From contig CAUYUJ010005636.1 in the NCBI GenBank assembly GCA_963575745.1, positions 115,001 through 179,000 on the forward strand: a DNA stretch of 64,000 nucleotides, given 5' to 3'. This document shows, piece by piece, positions 1-10,827 of the stretch; position 1 is the stretch's first letter, and each line of letters opens with the position of its first letter. Made by a program: the position numbers and the translations under genes. The notes under the pieces were generated by a model. That model had not been told where the DNA came from, searched no databases, and worked only from the letters and a program-made list of their open reading frames with translations. Source of the stretch: Prorocentrum cordatum (taxonomy: Eukaryota; Sar; Dinophyceae; Prorocentrales; Prorocentraceae).

Positions 1-170
1 TTGGCCGCGACCTCGTGATCAGCGCGGCCATGATCAACAGGGCGCCTACTATATAATATGGCGCAGCAGTGCGAACACGATCGTGATCGACTTGCTCGGC
101 GTGGCCACGGACACGCTGCAACGAAGCGCCGTCCAAGGCAAGGGCCGCGGCGAAGGCAAAGGGAAGTGTG
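1..170 (+). CDS. Partial exon-like block at the window edge
   Basis: The first 170 bases contain two consecutive coding-like stretches in different frames. One reads GRDLVISAAMINRAPTI and then stops. The other, from about 83, reads VIDLLGVATDTLQRSAVQGK. The composition is unlike the repeats downstream. The frame change may be an intron, an indel or chance. I do not recognise a family, and the gene would extend upstream of the window. Confidence 0.22.
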
Positions 171-592
171 ACGGAACGAGACTGTCGGTTTGTGCTTTAC
201 CATATCATTTCTTTGGACAGGTCCCTTCTGGGCTTGGAATGGAGGGTCGTAACCACTCGGGCTTACTAATGTACATTCAACCATCAGTCATTACATTAAC
301 TCCCTCATTCGTTCTCTCGCACTTGTCACCAACGTGTGCGTGTTGTGTACTGGGGCGCTCGTCAGCACAGTGTGAGCAGCTTCGACATTGCGTGCCATGA
401 CCGCTGCAGCAAAGATCATCAACGATAGTCTGAGACTCGAAGGGCACGGACGCACGAACTTGAAAGCGTGCACATTCTGAGACAAGCGGGTCTCCACAAC
501 CCAGAGGAAATGATTGCTCATGTCGTTCAGGAACTATGGACGGTACATCATGTTTCCGGATGCCGCCGGTACCGAGCTGCTAAGGGAGCTCC

Positions 593-1466
593 GATTGGAG
601 GGCGAAAGTGGGGGTCGGGCGCAGGGTCCCGGCAATGGTGTCTTTATGGGCCGTGCATGGGCGATGCGTCCTCGATTGTTGTGTTCGGCGGGGGAACCAC
701 TTGAAGTTCCCCGCCTGCACCCATGCGCGAGACTGGAGGGTAGACGACGCAAGGGGGCTGGGGGTTCCGGAAAGGCGACGAAGGCAACGTGCGCTGAGAG
801 CGCAAAAATAATGTTGGAGTAAACGAAAGTTGTGAGGTGAGTGTCACAATCTGCTCAGCCAATCTGACATGCAGAACACTGCGCCTCAGTTTCGGGGATC
901 TTGAAGGCCAGATCAAAATGTGAATTCACATTGTGGGGAAAAGCAGAATGTGAATTCACATTTTGGGAAAAAAAGGACTATGTGAATTCGCATTTTCGGA
1001 ACAAGGAAAATCTGAATTCACATGTTTTGGAATTGCGTGTCTGAATCTTTATGAAGGAGCCAGAATGTGAATTCACATCTTGGGAAGAAGGAAACTATGA
1101 GTTCACATTTCACATTTTGGGAAGATCGCGGACCCATTCCAAGTCTGTCTTGGGGGTCGACAAGTCACAATTCATCGTTTAGGGGCATGCGCGATCGCCG
1201 ATCGCACAATCAAGAGACACTTGCACTCCACTTCGCCGCCCCACTCTCAATATACAAGACTGCCTGGGCGCATGGACGACAATTCATGGGCGGCGCGTTC
1301 GCCCGCGCGGGCAACGCGCGGGCGCGAACGATTGGCCCTCCATGACGCCAACATTGGATGCCAATCGTCCTCGATCACATACATGAGCGATGCATCGAGC
1401 ATGCATGGGCGATTCAGCCCCACTTGAAGACCCCCTGTTGCAGGCCCCCTCTTTCGCCCTCCAATC
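593..1466. repeat. Inverted repeat pair bracketing a 30-bp palindromic tandem array
   Basis: GATTGGAGGGCGAAAG at 593-608 recurs as its exact reverse complement at 1451-1466. Similarity continues inwards, through the GGGGGTC tract and the segments containing GCATGGGCGAT. The 30-bp tandem array lies between the arms. This could be a foldback element of about 0.9 kb. I see no gene inside it. Confidence 0.5.
915..1110. repeat. 30-bp tandem repeat built on a TGTGAATTCACA palindrome
   Basis: The 12-base palindrome TGTGAATTCACA or a close variant starts at 919, 949, 981, 1011, 1066 and about 1096, so the period is close to 30 bp. The linker is TTTTGGGAA plus a variable purine stretch. One unit between 1011 and 1066 is degraded. 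Each unit could form a small hairpin. Confidence 0.75.
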
Positions 1467-2403
1467 CGAGGGCGCATTCGAGGCGCTGCCAGAGGACGAG
1501 AGGATCCTTGAAACCAGGCCCATAAGTCCAGATCCACGCCCAGGGTGGGCAGCGCCGCAGCGGAGCTTCTCGCGGACTGGCGGCTGGACCTCGCGGCGCC
1601 CAGTCATCGGGGCACTGCTCACTGCTAGTCATCGGGCTAGGGCCAGCCGTCGTAGTGGGGCCCCTCAGTCTCATTCGCGGGCGGCGTAATATCCCACTGC
1701 GCGCCCCCCCCCCGCGGCGACGCCGGGCCTCGGGCAGGCGCCGAGAAGAAGCTTGGCGCGGCGGGCGATGAGGGCAGTTTTTTTTGTTTTTTCCGATCTA
1801 CGCAAAAAGGGCGGGCGGCCCGACAGTGAAACGCGGCCCCGTAAGATCGAGCGATGGCGGGCCTGGGCGGGGCATCGGCCTCGCAGGCACGCGGGCAGCC
1901 TGCCCCGCTCCCTCGACTGAGGTCCTCGGCTGAAATTTGGGCGCCCAGGCGACGCGGCCTGGGCCGGCGGGGGCGGGGCCGTCGCCACCGTCGACCGCTT
2001 CGATTTTTTATTTGGAGAGCGCCGAGGAGATGGGCGCCGAAAGGCCGCTCGGGGGCGCGCGCGCGCGCTGGATCTCGCCCGCGAGAACTGCGGGCAACCT
2101 GACTGAGAAAGCAGCTCGCGTAGACTCGGTCTTCGATCGCGTCGCCGCGCAGGGTCTTGGACTTACAGACGAATGGAAACCGATGCCCACTGAAGAACGG
2201 ACATCTCTCGATGGGGCAGGGGCCCAGTTCATCGAAGTTCGCGCGGGTGGGCCCAGCCCAGATTAAGGGGCGCTGAAGGCAGCGAGGGGCGCGGATATTC
2301 TTCGCGAGGGGCATTTGAAGAAGGGCTGGAATCATTTGGCAGTCGACGAGTTCGGCTTCAGCGCATCGGCGCGATCCCCGTCTCTTCGCGCCCCCATCTG
2401 CAG

Positions 2404-2517
2404 AGCGACGAAGGAGACGATTCGATGCTCGACTACTTGGGGGGCGACGCTGAGGCGTCAGCCGCCGTCGAGGCCACCGCGGCGTTGTCGGCGATCAATT
2501 CCGACCGTCGGAAAATG
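2404..2517 (+). CDS. Exon of gene A (possible first visible exon), unrecognised protein
   Basis: The acceptor CTGCAG ends at 2403 and a GT donor follows at 2518, leaving 38 codons in phase 0. The peptide begins SDEGDDSMLDYLGGD and is acidic and alanine-rich. Its link to the exons at 5.6 and 6.6 kb rests only on order and strand. The intron that follows starts with a segment seen again near 17.14 kb. Confidence 0.4.
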
Positions 2518-3470
2518 GTAGACGCTTCGCGCATTCCCCGCCAGCCCGACCAGAAACGATGCCCGGGCGAGTTGAAGCGGGACCAAGGGGGGAACGGCCG
2601 AATCACGCGAGGAGGGGGGGGGGGAGAAGGAGGGGGCTGGCTGCATTGATGCGTGGGCAGGGCGACGGAAGACGGATAGGACGAGGATGGGGGGGGAGGC
2701 GGAGGAGGGGGAGGGGGAGGAACACAAGGAGGAAGATAATGATCAAGAGGGGGGTGGGGGGGGCAGGGGGGGGGGGGGGGGGGGCAAAATGAGAGGTCTT
2801 TTGGATGCCTTTCGGAGCCTCTTGGGATATCTCTCGGGCGCTAATGGAGGCTTCCTGGGGCGTCACGGGGGTCTCTGGGCGGTTCTGGGGAGGTCTCGGG
2901 CGTCTTGGGCGCCTCGGGGTGGCCTCCTGGGGCCGCCTGGGATCTCGTCGGGGCCCCCCCGGGCGCCTCTCGGGGGCCTCTTGGGGCCATCTCGGGGCCT
3001 CTCGGGCCCCCCCGCCGCTTCTCGGGGCCATCTCGGAGGACATCGATCGAAGAGGGGTGTCCTTGATTAGCCCCCCCCCCATATTGTCTCTTGGGCGCTA
3101 AGAATCACCGCTTTGGCCCCTCGGGAGACGATCTTGGAACGCTCTTGAGGTTGTTTTGGGGCTCTCTTGGACCTCCCTCGGGCCCTCGCGGGCCCTCTTG
3201 GAACTGCGCCGAGGTTTCGGAGGGCCATCGGAAGCGAAAAGGCGAGAAACCGCACATTCATCCGCCGTTCGTTTTGAAAGGGTTTTGGCTTCTTCGGGGC
3301 TTTCTCGGGGAGCTCTTTGGCAACTTGGGGCCGTTTTGGAGCGGTCTTGGGGCCTCCTGGCATCTTTGGGGGCCATCTTGAACGATCTTGCGTTATCTTG
3401 AGCCATCTTGGAGGTCGCCTCGGGCTCTCTGATGCCCTCTCGGAGCAACCTTGGGCCGTCTCGGGCGCCC
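2518..3470 (+). repeat. Intron-like composite: shared 5' segment, purine tract, CTTGGGGCC-type repeats
   Basis: After the donor-like GT at 2518 comes a segment ending GGCGAGTTGAAGCG, then a purine-rich tract (2605-2790) with long G runs, then a degenerate minisatellite of CTTGGGGCC-like words (2790-3470). The same order occurs at 17139-17490. No coding stretch is convincing here. Confidence 0.5.
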
Positions 3471-5558
3471 CGGCGCGTCGCGAAACGCCCCGTCCAGGTC
3501 TGGGGGGGGGGGGGGCGGGGGGGGGGGGGGGGGGGGGGGGGGGGGCGAACCTCTTCCCGGAGGGGGAGAGAGGGGATTGGATGAGGAATCCCCCCAGACC
3601 ACCTACGCCCAGAGGGCTGGGGGGACCTGGGAGCGGAATCGCGGCCTCAGAAGGCGGCGGGAAGATGTTCGACGGGAGTGTGGCCGGTCCAGGGCCCGCG
3701 GTGGTGAGGCGCGAGATCGACTGCGATGCCAATTGGAATTTTGGCAGCAGCAAACAGCGCTCGCCGTTGCAGGAGATCACGAAGCGCACCCGCTGCATAA
3801 TATGTCATGGGCGCGCGGGGGGCGGGCGCGTTCCGGCTGGGGGGCCACGCGGCGGGCCGAGAGAGTTCGCCGCCGCGGCTATTGCAGGCTGCGCGCGCGC
3901 CGCCCAGGACCCCCGTCGGGGGGCGGTCGCCATCTTGGCCGCCGACCCCATGGCCGCGATGGTGGGCGCGGCCTCCTGGCAGGGTCTGACTGCGCGCGAC
4001 TGGCCCTTCGCCCCCCAAGGGGGTCGGGTGACTTTTTGCGGGGCGAGCTCGACCTCGCGCCGGCACCCGCGTCGCGCGATTGCGCTCGCACCTGGGCGCG
4101 CCAGGCGCTGCCCCCCCGCCGCTCGACAGCAGCGCGCGCGGCGCGCCCAACAGCGCGCGCTGGCTCCCCGAGCGCGGCCGACCAGGCGGCGCGTTTCCCG
4201 CCCCAGGGCCGGCCCCGAGCCCCAGCTCAAATCCCGCATAGTCTGGTTCCAACATCTTTAGTTTCATTGAACATATTCGAGGACCTGCGAATATCTTTGA
4301 GTCTGTTTGAATATCTACAGCGGGCCAATGGGGATCTTCACCGTTGCAAGTTACCCAAATCTATCCACACGTGTCCCCGGGCTCGCGGACGGGGGTGGTC
4401 TTGCCCGTGACGCTAGACTTGGTCAGACGCCATCGCGATGCGGCCCGGCCTCGCCGCGGCGACTACAGGCGGCGTTTGCTTTCGCGGCGTCTCCGGAGAG
4501 CCATTCGGGACGTTCGAGTCTTATTGGCGGAATTCCGCGGATGCCCGCCAGCGCGAAAAACGCGCCCAGTGGCGCCGCGCCGATCGTTGATGCGGCGCGG
4601 CGACGTCGTCTTGCCCGATTGCGCTGAGCCTGCGCGGGCGCCCCCGAAACCGCGCGCCATTGGTCGCTCCTGCCCAGGGCCGCTTCCGCGCGCAGTCGAA
4701 GGGCCCGATGGGGGAGCCAGCCAGCACGCAACAAATTGGCAAACAAATGAGGAAGACAGGACATGCCGCGTTAGATGACGCGCCCAGAAATCAGTGCGCC
4801 AAGGGTTTGGGGTGAGTCCGAGTTTTGAGTGCTGCCCTGGTCTCCGTTGGGCTCGAAGGCAATCGCGGGCGGTGGGGCCAGACATCTCGGCGTCGGGCGC
4901 CCCCCCTCATGTTAGCACAACACCCCCCCACCCCCAGCCGTGCCCCCCTGGGTCCTGTGCGGGACTAGGGCGGCCCGCGGTTGCCCATCCCCCCCCCCCC
5001 CCCCAGGCGTCAGCAACGCTTACCTTGCGGGCCCGAGCCTGCTCGCGCGTTGCCCCAAAAAATTAGACTAGAGGGGTAGGATAAAAAGGAAAACGAAGAG
5101 GATGGAGGAGGACGGGGGGGGAGGGGACAGAAAAGGAGGGGAATGGAGGAGGATCAGGAGGAAGCATCAGGCAGGATGAAGTGGAGGGAGCTGACGAGGA
5201 GTAGGGGGAGGATGTATAGGGATCTGATATGACGGATTGCACCATGTACAAGACGCCTCCGATCTTCCCGCCCTCCTCCCGTCTTGCAGTCCTCTCTTCT
5301 CCCCCATTCCTGCTTTATTTCCCCTCTGCCCTCCTCCCCCTCCCCCCCATTCCCCCCCTCCCTTCCTGCCCTCGTCCCCTCCAGCCCTCCTGCCTCCTCC
5401 TCTCTCCACGGCCTCCTGCCCGCCCTCGTCCTCCCCCCCTCCTGCCCTCTTCCTTTTTCCCGTCCTGCCCTCCTCCCCTCCTGCCCTCCTCCCCCCGCTG
5501 CCGACTGCGCGCGCGCCCTTCTCCCGCGCCCCCATCGCGTTGCCGTCGCTTCCTCTAG
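3471..5558. other. GC-rich stretch without a supportable gene
   Basis: A nearly pure G run spans about 3498-3546. From there to 5558 the DNA is very GC-rich and open in several frames on both strands, as expected from composition alone. Poly-C tracts occur near 4910-5010, and a purine tract at 5070-5180 is followed by a long pyrimidine tract. I see no motif or splice pattern that supports a gene. Confidence 0.5.
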
Positions 5559-5694
5559 ACGGGTTGCGCCGCCCCCGCCCGCCCTCAGAGACGGCCGCGC
5601 CCCGCCCGCCGCGGGCATGGTGAAGCAGGGCGCCACCGCGAAGGTCAGCCCCGACGTTCGCATGCTCGCGAACATGCGGCTCGGGAAGGACCGC
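5559..5694 (+). CDS. Exon-like block of gene A with an ATG at 5617
   Basis: From the ATG at 5617 the frame reads MVKQGATAKVSPDVRMLANM and ends near LGKDR before a G-rich intron. This could be an internal exon starting after CTCTAG at 5558, or the first coding exon. The basic, ordinary composition contrasts with the surrounding pyrimidine tracts. I do not recognise a family. Confidence 0.4.
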
Positions 5695-5709
5695 GGCGGG
5701 GGAACAGGG

Positions 5710-6592
5710 GGGACGATGGGGGGTAGGGAAACTTCCTGGCATAGCCTCCTTTGCCTCCCCATCCCTCTCTCGGCCGTCCTCTCCCCCCCCCCCCCCCCCC
5801 CCAGCTCCCTCATCCTCTTTAGCATCCTCATCCGAGCCCCCCCCCCCCCCCCCCCCCCCCCCCATGGACCCCCCATCTGCATCCTTCTCCTCAGCCGCCT
5901 TGGCCTCCTCATCCCCCGTGGCCTCCTCATCTTCACCCTCCATCGCCTCATCATCCTCATCATCATTGGCCTCATCGCACTCATCTTCCTAAGCCTTTTC
6001 GTCGCCCATAGCTTCCTTAGCCACCTCGTCATCCATTGCCTCCTCTTCCTTAGCCTCACTAATATCATAATGCTCGTCTCATTCGCCTTGGCCCCCTCAT
6101 CCCCCGCCTGGCCAACCACCCCAGTCCCCCCCTACCGCGGCCTCCCGCCCTCCCTCTCGCCCCCACCTCCGCTCTCCTCCCGCATTCCCTTCCCTCTCCT
6201 CCTCGTCGGCGCCGTCCTCCCCATATGGTCTCCTCTACCTCTTCATCACCAGCGTCATCATCATCGTCCTCTCCCGCATCCTCAGCATCATCCTTGCCAC
6301 CAGGCATTTGCTCTCCTCCTGGTTTGCTCTTTAGGTAAGTTGCTCCCCTCCCCACCCTTATCCCCATCGCCCGCATCCTCGCCCCCGTCGTCTTCATCGT
6401 CTTCTCTATGTCTCGCCGTCTTCATCCCCATCCTCACCGTCCTCATCTTCCCCGACTGCTCTCCGAATGTGATGACCCCCTCGTCCTCGTCATAGCCGTC
6501 GTCGTCGGCGTCGCCATCATGCCCGCCCTCCTCATCCTCGGCCCCGTCGACCCCCTCGCCCGCTTGCCTCGCGCGCTCCGCCCCCTACCCAG
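5710..6592 (+). other. Pyrimidine-rich intron of gene A
   Basis: Almost continuous CTC/CATCCTC pyrimidine sequence with poly-C tracts near 5785-5862 lies between two exon-like blocks and ends in CCCAG at 6592. The long open frame across it is low-complexity (S, P, L, I) and I treat it as an artefact of composition. Confidence 0.55.
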
Positions 6593-6690
6593 GATGAGAA
6601 CAAGCCAGGCTTGAGCTTCGAGGTGCACTTCAAACGCAAGCAGATCTTGAAGGCCAAGGTCGTGATCGACCGTCTCTTCGCGGACAGCCT
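6593..6690 (+). CDS. Exon of gene A, unrecognised protein
   Basis: After an AG|G acceptor (ag at 6591-6592) the frame starts DENKPGLSFEVHFKRKQILK and continues to RLFADS before a T/C tract. The mix of charged and hydrophobic residues, the acceptor and the abrupt end in low-complexity sequence mark an exon. A purine-rich GATGAG tract follows at 6773-6910. Confidence 0.55.
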
Positions 6691-7031
6691 TTTTTCCCCG
6701 TGGGGGGATGGGGGGAGCGGGGCAACGGAGGCGGGGGGCAGTGCGGCGCGCGCGCGTCTGGGTAGTTGAGGCAAAGATGAGGATGATGAGAATGATGAGG
6801 AGGATGAGGAGGAATCTGAGGATGCTGAGGAGGGGAGGGGAGGAGACGGACGGAATGCGGGGGATGAGGGGAGCTGTCGAGGAATCTGAGGAGGGGTCTG
6901 ACGAGAAATAGGAGGGAGTTGACGGAGGGAGCCCCCTGCTTCTCCTCTGCCCCATCTTCCCCTGTACTGTCCCCTCCCCCTCGACCTCCTGAGCCTCTCT
7001 CCTCATCATCATCTGCCTCCCTGGCGCGCAG

Positions 7032-7208
7032 GAGCCAGAGAAGATCGAGATCATCCAGACTATGTTGGAGCGCCCCTTGGCAGAGCTGCAGGAGATGCAG
7101 CCGAACAAAAAGGCGAAGAAGGTCGCCGAGTCCGTCAAGCAGCTGAATGATGATCCGTATTTCTCCGCCGTGTTCGTGCGCGCGCTTGGCGACATCCAGG
7201 TGCCTGCG
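7032..7208 (+). CDS. Exon of gene A with GC donor, unrecognised protein
   Basis: The acceptor GCAG|G ends at 7031. The exon is 59 codons in phase 0, starting EPEKIEIIQTMLERPLAELQ and ending FVRALGDIQVPA. The middle is lysine-rich (NKKAKKVAESVK). The most likely donor is GCAAGT at 7209. The last nine bases and the first ~45 bases of the intron resemble the end of an exon in gene B at 20710-20770. Confidence 0.65.
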
Positions 7209-7569
7209 GCAAGTCCCGTCGCTGCGCCTGGGGTGCGCGTCAGCGTCCTAGTCGATGCCGCATTGGGTCTCATCGGGGGGGGGGTGTTCGGGAGTTCCAG
7301 GGGGATCAGTGTTGTTGCATGTTGGGGGGGCCTCTTGGGACAATGTTGGATGCGTACTGGGCAATTCTGACGCGTCGGGAAGCCGAACATACGATAACCC
7401 CAAACCCCGTAACGTACTCATTCGTTTGGCCATCTGATTCGGGGAACTCGTGAGAGGCTTCTTGGAAGCCTTCTGGGGCTTCGTGGGGCCCTCTGGGGCC
7501 GCATTCGAGACATGGTTCGCTGTCCTGGGATCAGAATGGGTCCTCTTGGAGGCATCTTGGACCATCTTG

Positions 7570-7840
7570 GCGGCCTCGGTTGGCTACCTTCGCCGTCGTG
7601 GAAGCCTTGGAGGGCCCCGGGGAGGCGCCATGGCCGCCCAGAAACTCGCCAGGGTTAGAAGCGGCGCAGGTGACAGTCTGTGTCCCGCGGAAGGGGGGCC
7701 CTGAGAAGACAGCAGAATCCTGCCCAGGGGGGCCATTGGCATTCTTCCACGCCTCAACGTGCCACAAGGCGCGTTGGCGGATGACGGGAAGCGTCTTCGA
7801 GGTACGAGAAGCAAGCGGGGCGTTCTGGCTGAATCCTTGA
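7570..7840 (+). pseudogene. Possible reverse-transcriptase fragment
   Basis: An 86-codon frame ends at 7840. Its middle reads VTVCVPRKGGPEKTAE and then GGPLAFFHAS. This has the layout of the early reverse-transcriptase region of non-LTR elements, where a hydrophobic strand and a PK-like motif precede a RPL-type motif. There are no catalytic aspartates in the fragment, and the match is from memory of the family layout only. It lies in an intron of gene A. Confidence 0.22.
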
Positions 7841-7915
7841 GTAAATATATATATCTTTATATCTATGGGTTGCCGCGCTGCACTTGATTTTTCGTTGGCG
7901 GATTCCCCAAAATGG

Positions 7916-8170
7916 CCGTTTCGCTCGAGACATCCTCGAAAAATCGTGATGTTGGAGGCTATCGTTTACAACGTTTTATGTTAAAAATGACGGTTTCGCT
8001 CGAGACATCCTCAAAAAATCGGGATGTTGCAAAATATCAAAAATTTTTGGTATGATGAAAAATGAGCGTTTCGCTCGAGACATCCTCGAAAAAATGAGAT
8101 GCCGACAGAGGTGTTTTACAACCTCTTCTCTCCTAAATGACGTTTTCGCTCGGGACGTCCTCAGAAAATG
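7916..8170. repeat. 75-bp tandem repeat, four copies
   Basis: TCGCTCGAGACATCC or a close variant starts at 7921, 7996, 8071 and 8146, an exact 75-bp period. The conserved core continues CTCGAAAAAATCG; the remainder of each unit varies. The fourth copy runs directly into the 20-bp minisatellite. A single related copy is at 32626. Confidence 0.88.
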
Positions 8171-8204
8171 CGCAGGAGCACGATTTGAGGACAAAAAGGA
8201 GCAC

Positions 8205-8535
8205 GGCAGACTACACAGGAGCACGGCAGACTCCACAGGAGCACGGCAGACCACAAAGGGAACACGGCAGACCACACAGGAGCCCGGCAGACCCCACACG
8301 AATACGGCAGACCCCAAAGGAGCACGGCAGACCACACAGGAGCACGGAAGACCACACAAGAGCACGGCAGACCCAACAGGAACACGGCAGACCCAAAACG
8401 AGCACGGCAGAGCCGACAGGAGCACGGCAAACCCCGCAAGAGCACGGCAGACCGCACAGGAGCACGGCAGACCACACAGGATCACGGCAAACCCCACAGG
8501 AGCACGGCAGTCCACACAGGAGCACGGCAGTGGTG
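8205..8535. repeat. 20-bp minisatellite, first block
   Basis: Tandem units close to AGGAGCACGGCAGACCACAC repeat with few changes. Because of the unit length, all frames on both strands stay open for long distances. The resulting peptides are therefore not evidence of a gene. Confidence 0.92.
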
Positions 8536-8842
8536 TTGCTGGTTTGGTCCCCTCGGGATACCGCATTGACGTGTTGCTGGTTTGCCCCCCCCAGGATACC
8601 TTCTTGACGTGTTGCTGGTTTGTCCCCTCAGCACCTTCTTGACGTGTTGCTGGTTTGCCCCCTCAGGATGACTTCTTGGCGAGTGGCTGGTTTTGCCTCA
8701 GGGTAACTTATTGAAGTGTTGGTGGTCGACCACCTCAGCACCTTCTTGGCGTGTTGCTCGTTTGCCCCCCTCAGGATAACCTTTGACGTGTTGCTGGTTT
8801 GCCCCGTCAGGATAACTTCTTCACGCGTTGCTGGTTTGCCCC
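8536..8842. repeat. 35-38-bp tandem repeat between two minisatellite blocks
   Basis: About eight units carry the core TTGCTGGTTTGCCCCC followed by TCAGGATAACTTCTTGACG. It separates the two blocks of the 20-bp minisatellite. The junctions are clean: the last unit runs straight into AGGAGCACGG. Confidence 0.85.
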
Positions 8843-9186
8843 CACAGGAGCACGGCAGACCACACAGGAGCACGGCAGACCCCACACGAGCACGGCAGAC
8901 CAAAGAGACGACACAAGGAGCACAGCAGATCCCGCAGGAGCAGGGCAGACACCACACGGGCACGGCAGATCCCAAATGAGCACGGCAGACACAGAAGCAC
9001 TGCAGACCACACAAGAGCACCGCAGACCTCACAGGAGCACGGCAGACCCCACAGGAGCACGGCAGACCCCACAGGAGCACGGCAAACCACAAAGGAGCAC
9101 GGCAGACCACAGAAGCACGGCAAACCACACAGGAGCACGGCAGACCACACAGGAGCACGGCAATCCCCACAGGAGCACGGCAGACC

Positions 9187-9246
9187 GCGCGCAGGTACAA
9201 CATAAACGCGCCTTTTGTTGTACCCCGAACGCCGCTGGCGTTTCCC
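9187..9246. other. Double-hairpin insert, copy 1
   Basis: Two stem-loops stand in tandem. GGTACAACA (9194-9202) pairs with TGTTGTACC (9216-9224) across a 13-base loop. AACGCC (9228-9233) pairs with GGCGTT (9237-9242) across a GCT loop. The insert sits between intact minisatellite units. Confidence 0.85.
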
Positions 9247-10004
9247 CCACAGGAGCACGGCAGACCACCACAAGCTGGCGGGAAACCCCAAATCAGCACG
9301 GCAGACCACAGGAGCACGGCAGACCACACAGGAGCACGGCAGACGCCACAGGAGCACGGCAGACCGCGCAGGAGCACGGCAGACCACACATGAGCACGGC
9401 AGACCCCACAGGAGCACGGCAGACCCCATAGGAGCACGGCAGACCATAGAAGAGCACGGCAGACCAACAGGAGCACGGCAGACCACACAAGAGCACGGCA
9501 GGCCACACAGGAGCACGGCAGACCACACAGGAGCACGGCAGACCACAAAGGAGCACGGCAGACCACACAAGAGCACGGCAGACCCCACAAGAGCACGGCA
9601 GACCCCACAGGAGCACGGCAGACCCCACAGGAGCACGGCAGAGCAGACCCAAAAGGAGCACGGCAGACCACACAGGAGCAAGGCAAACCACAGGAGCACG
9701 GCAGACCACACAGGAGCACGGCAGACCCCACAGTAGCAAGGCAGACCCCAAAGGAGCACGGCAGACCACCGGAGCACGGCAGACCACACAGGAGTACGGC
9801 AGACCCCACATGAGCACGGCAAATCCCAAATGAGCACGGCAGACCACAAGAGCACGGCAGACCACACAGGAGCACGGCAGACTCCACAGGAGCACGGCAG
9901 ACCACAAAGGAGCACGGCAGACCACACAGGAGCCCGGCAGACGCCACAGGAGCACGGCAGACGCCACAGGAGCACGGCGGAACCCACAGGAGCACGGCAG
10001 ACCG

Positions 10005-10066
10005 CGCGCGGGTACAACATAAACGCGCCTTTTTGTTGTACCCCGAACGCCGCTGGCGTTTCCCCA
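10005..10066. other. Double-hairpin insert, copy 2
   Basis: Same two stems as copy 1: GGTACAACA (10011-10019) with TGTTGTACC (10034-10042), and AACGCC (10046-10051) with GGCGTT (10055-10060). The copies differ by about three bases, mostly in the first loop. The two lie about 818 bp apart in the same array and orientation. Confidence 0.85.
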
Positions 10067-10674
10067 ACAGGAGCACGGCAGATCTCACAGGCGCGCGGCA
10101 GACCCCAAATGAGCACGGCCGACCACAGGAGCACGGCAGACCCCAAATGAGTACGGCAGACCCCAAAAGAGCACCGTAGACGCCTCAGGAGCACGGCTGA
10201 CCACACAGGAGCACGGCAGACCACACAGGAGCGCGGCAAACCACAAAGGAGCAAGGCAGACACCAAATGAGCACGGCAGTCCACACGTTCGCACGGCAGA
10301 CCGCACAGGAGCACGGCAGACCCCACATGAGCACGGCAGACCAAGAAGGAGCACGGCAGACCACACAGGAGCACGGCAGACCACACAGGAGCACGGCAGA
10401 CCACACAGGACACGGCAGACCCCACGGGAGCACGGCAGACCACACAGGAGCACGGCAAACCACACAAGAGCACGGCAGACCATACAGGAGCACGCCAGAC
10501 CACACAGGAGCACGGCAGACCACACGTTCGCACGGCAAACTCCACAGGAGCACGGCAGACCCCAAAGGAGCACGGCAGTGGTACGTGGCACTGCTGTGGT
10601 ATGCCGTACTAAAAACGTGGAATATCTCATAAGCCCAGGGGACAAAAGCACGCTTCCCGTTCTTGTCCGGTCAG

Positions 10675-10827
10675 GTTCCGCAGCAGTGGGTTTTTTGCGT
10701 CTTCCGCAAGCACTCCAAGGTTCCGATTCCAGATGCCACTGTGTCCATGATTTGCGCCAAGGGTTCGCAGGCTTACAAGCAAGTTGTGTATTACTTGCTG
10801 GGTGCCCCATGGGGCCTTCGAATACGA
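10675..10827 (+). CDS. Exon of gene A, unrecognised protein
   Basis: After GGTCAG|G the frame reads VPQQWVFCVFRKHSKVPIPD and continues through ATVSMICAKGSQAYKQ and VVYYLLGAPWG. It then runs into a CGA/GAC triplet array. Aromatic and cysteine residues and the absence of repeats mark it as coding. No family recognised. The exact 3' end is hidden by the triplet array. Confidence 0.52.

Larger units (their letters stand above)
8843..10580. repeat. 20-bp minisatellite, main block (about 1.7 kb)
   Basis: Units like GGAGCACGGCAGACCACACA fill the block, interrupted only by two ~60-bp double-hairpin inserts (9187-9246 and 10005-10066) and by small losses of 3-10 bases. It lies within the presumed intron between the exons ending at 7208 and starting at 10675. 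Confidence 0.93.

Noticed and set aside
5284-6495. 403-codon plus-strand frame
   Set aside because: Mostly translated pyrimidine repeats (S, P, L, I); only the short block near 5617-5694 looks coding.
8205-10580. CRISPR-like repetition
   Set aside because: Units are directly tandem without unique spacers, and the setting is eukaryotic.
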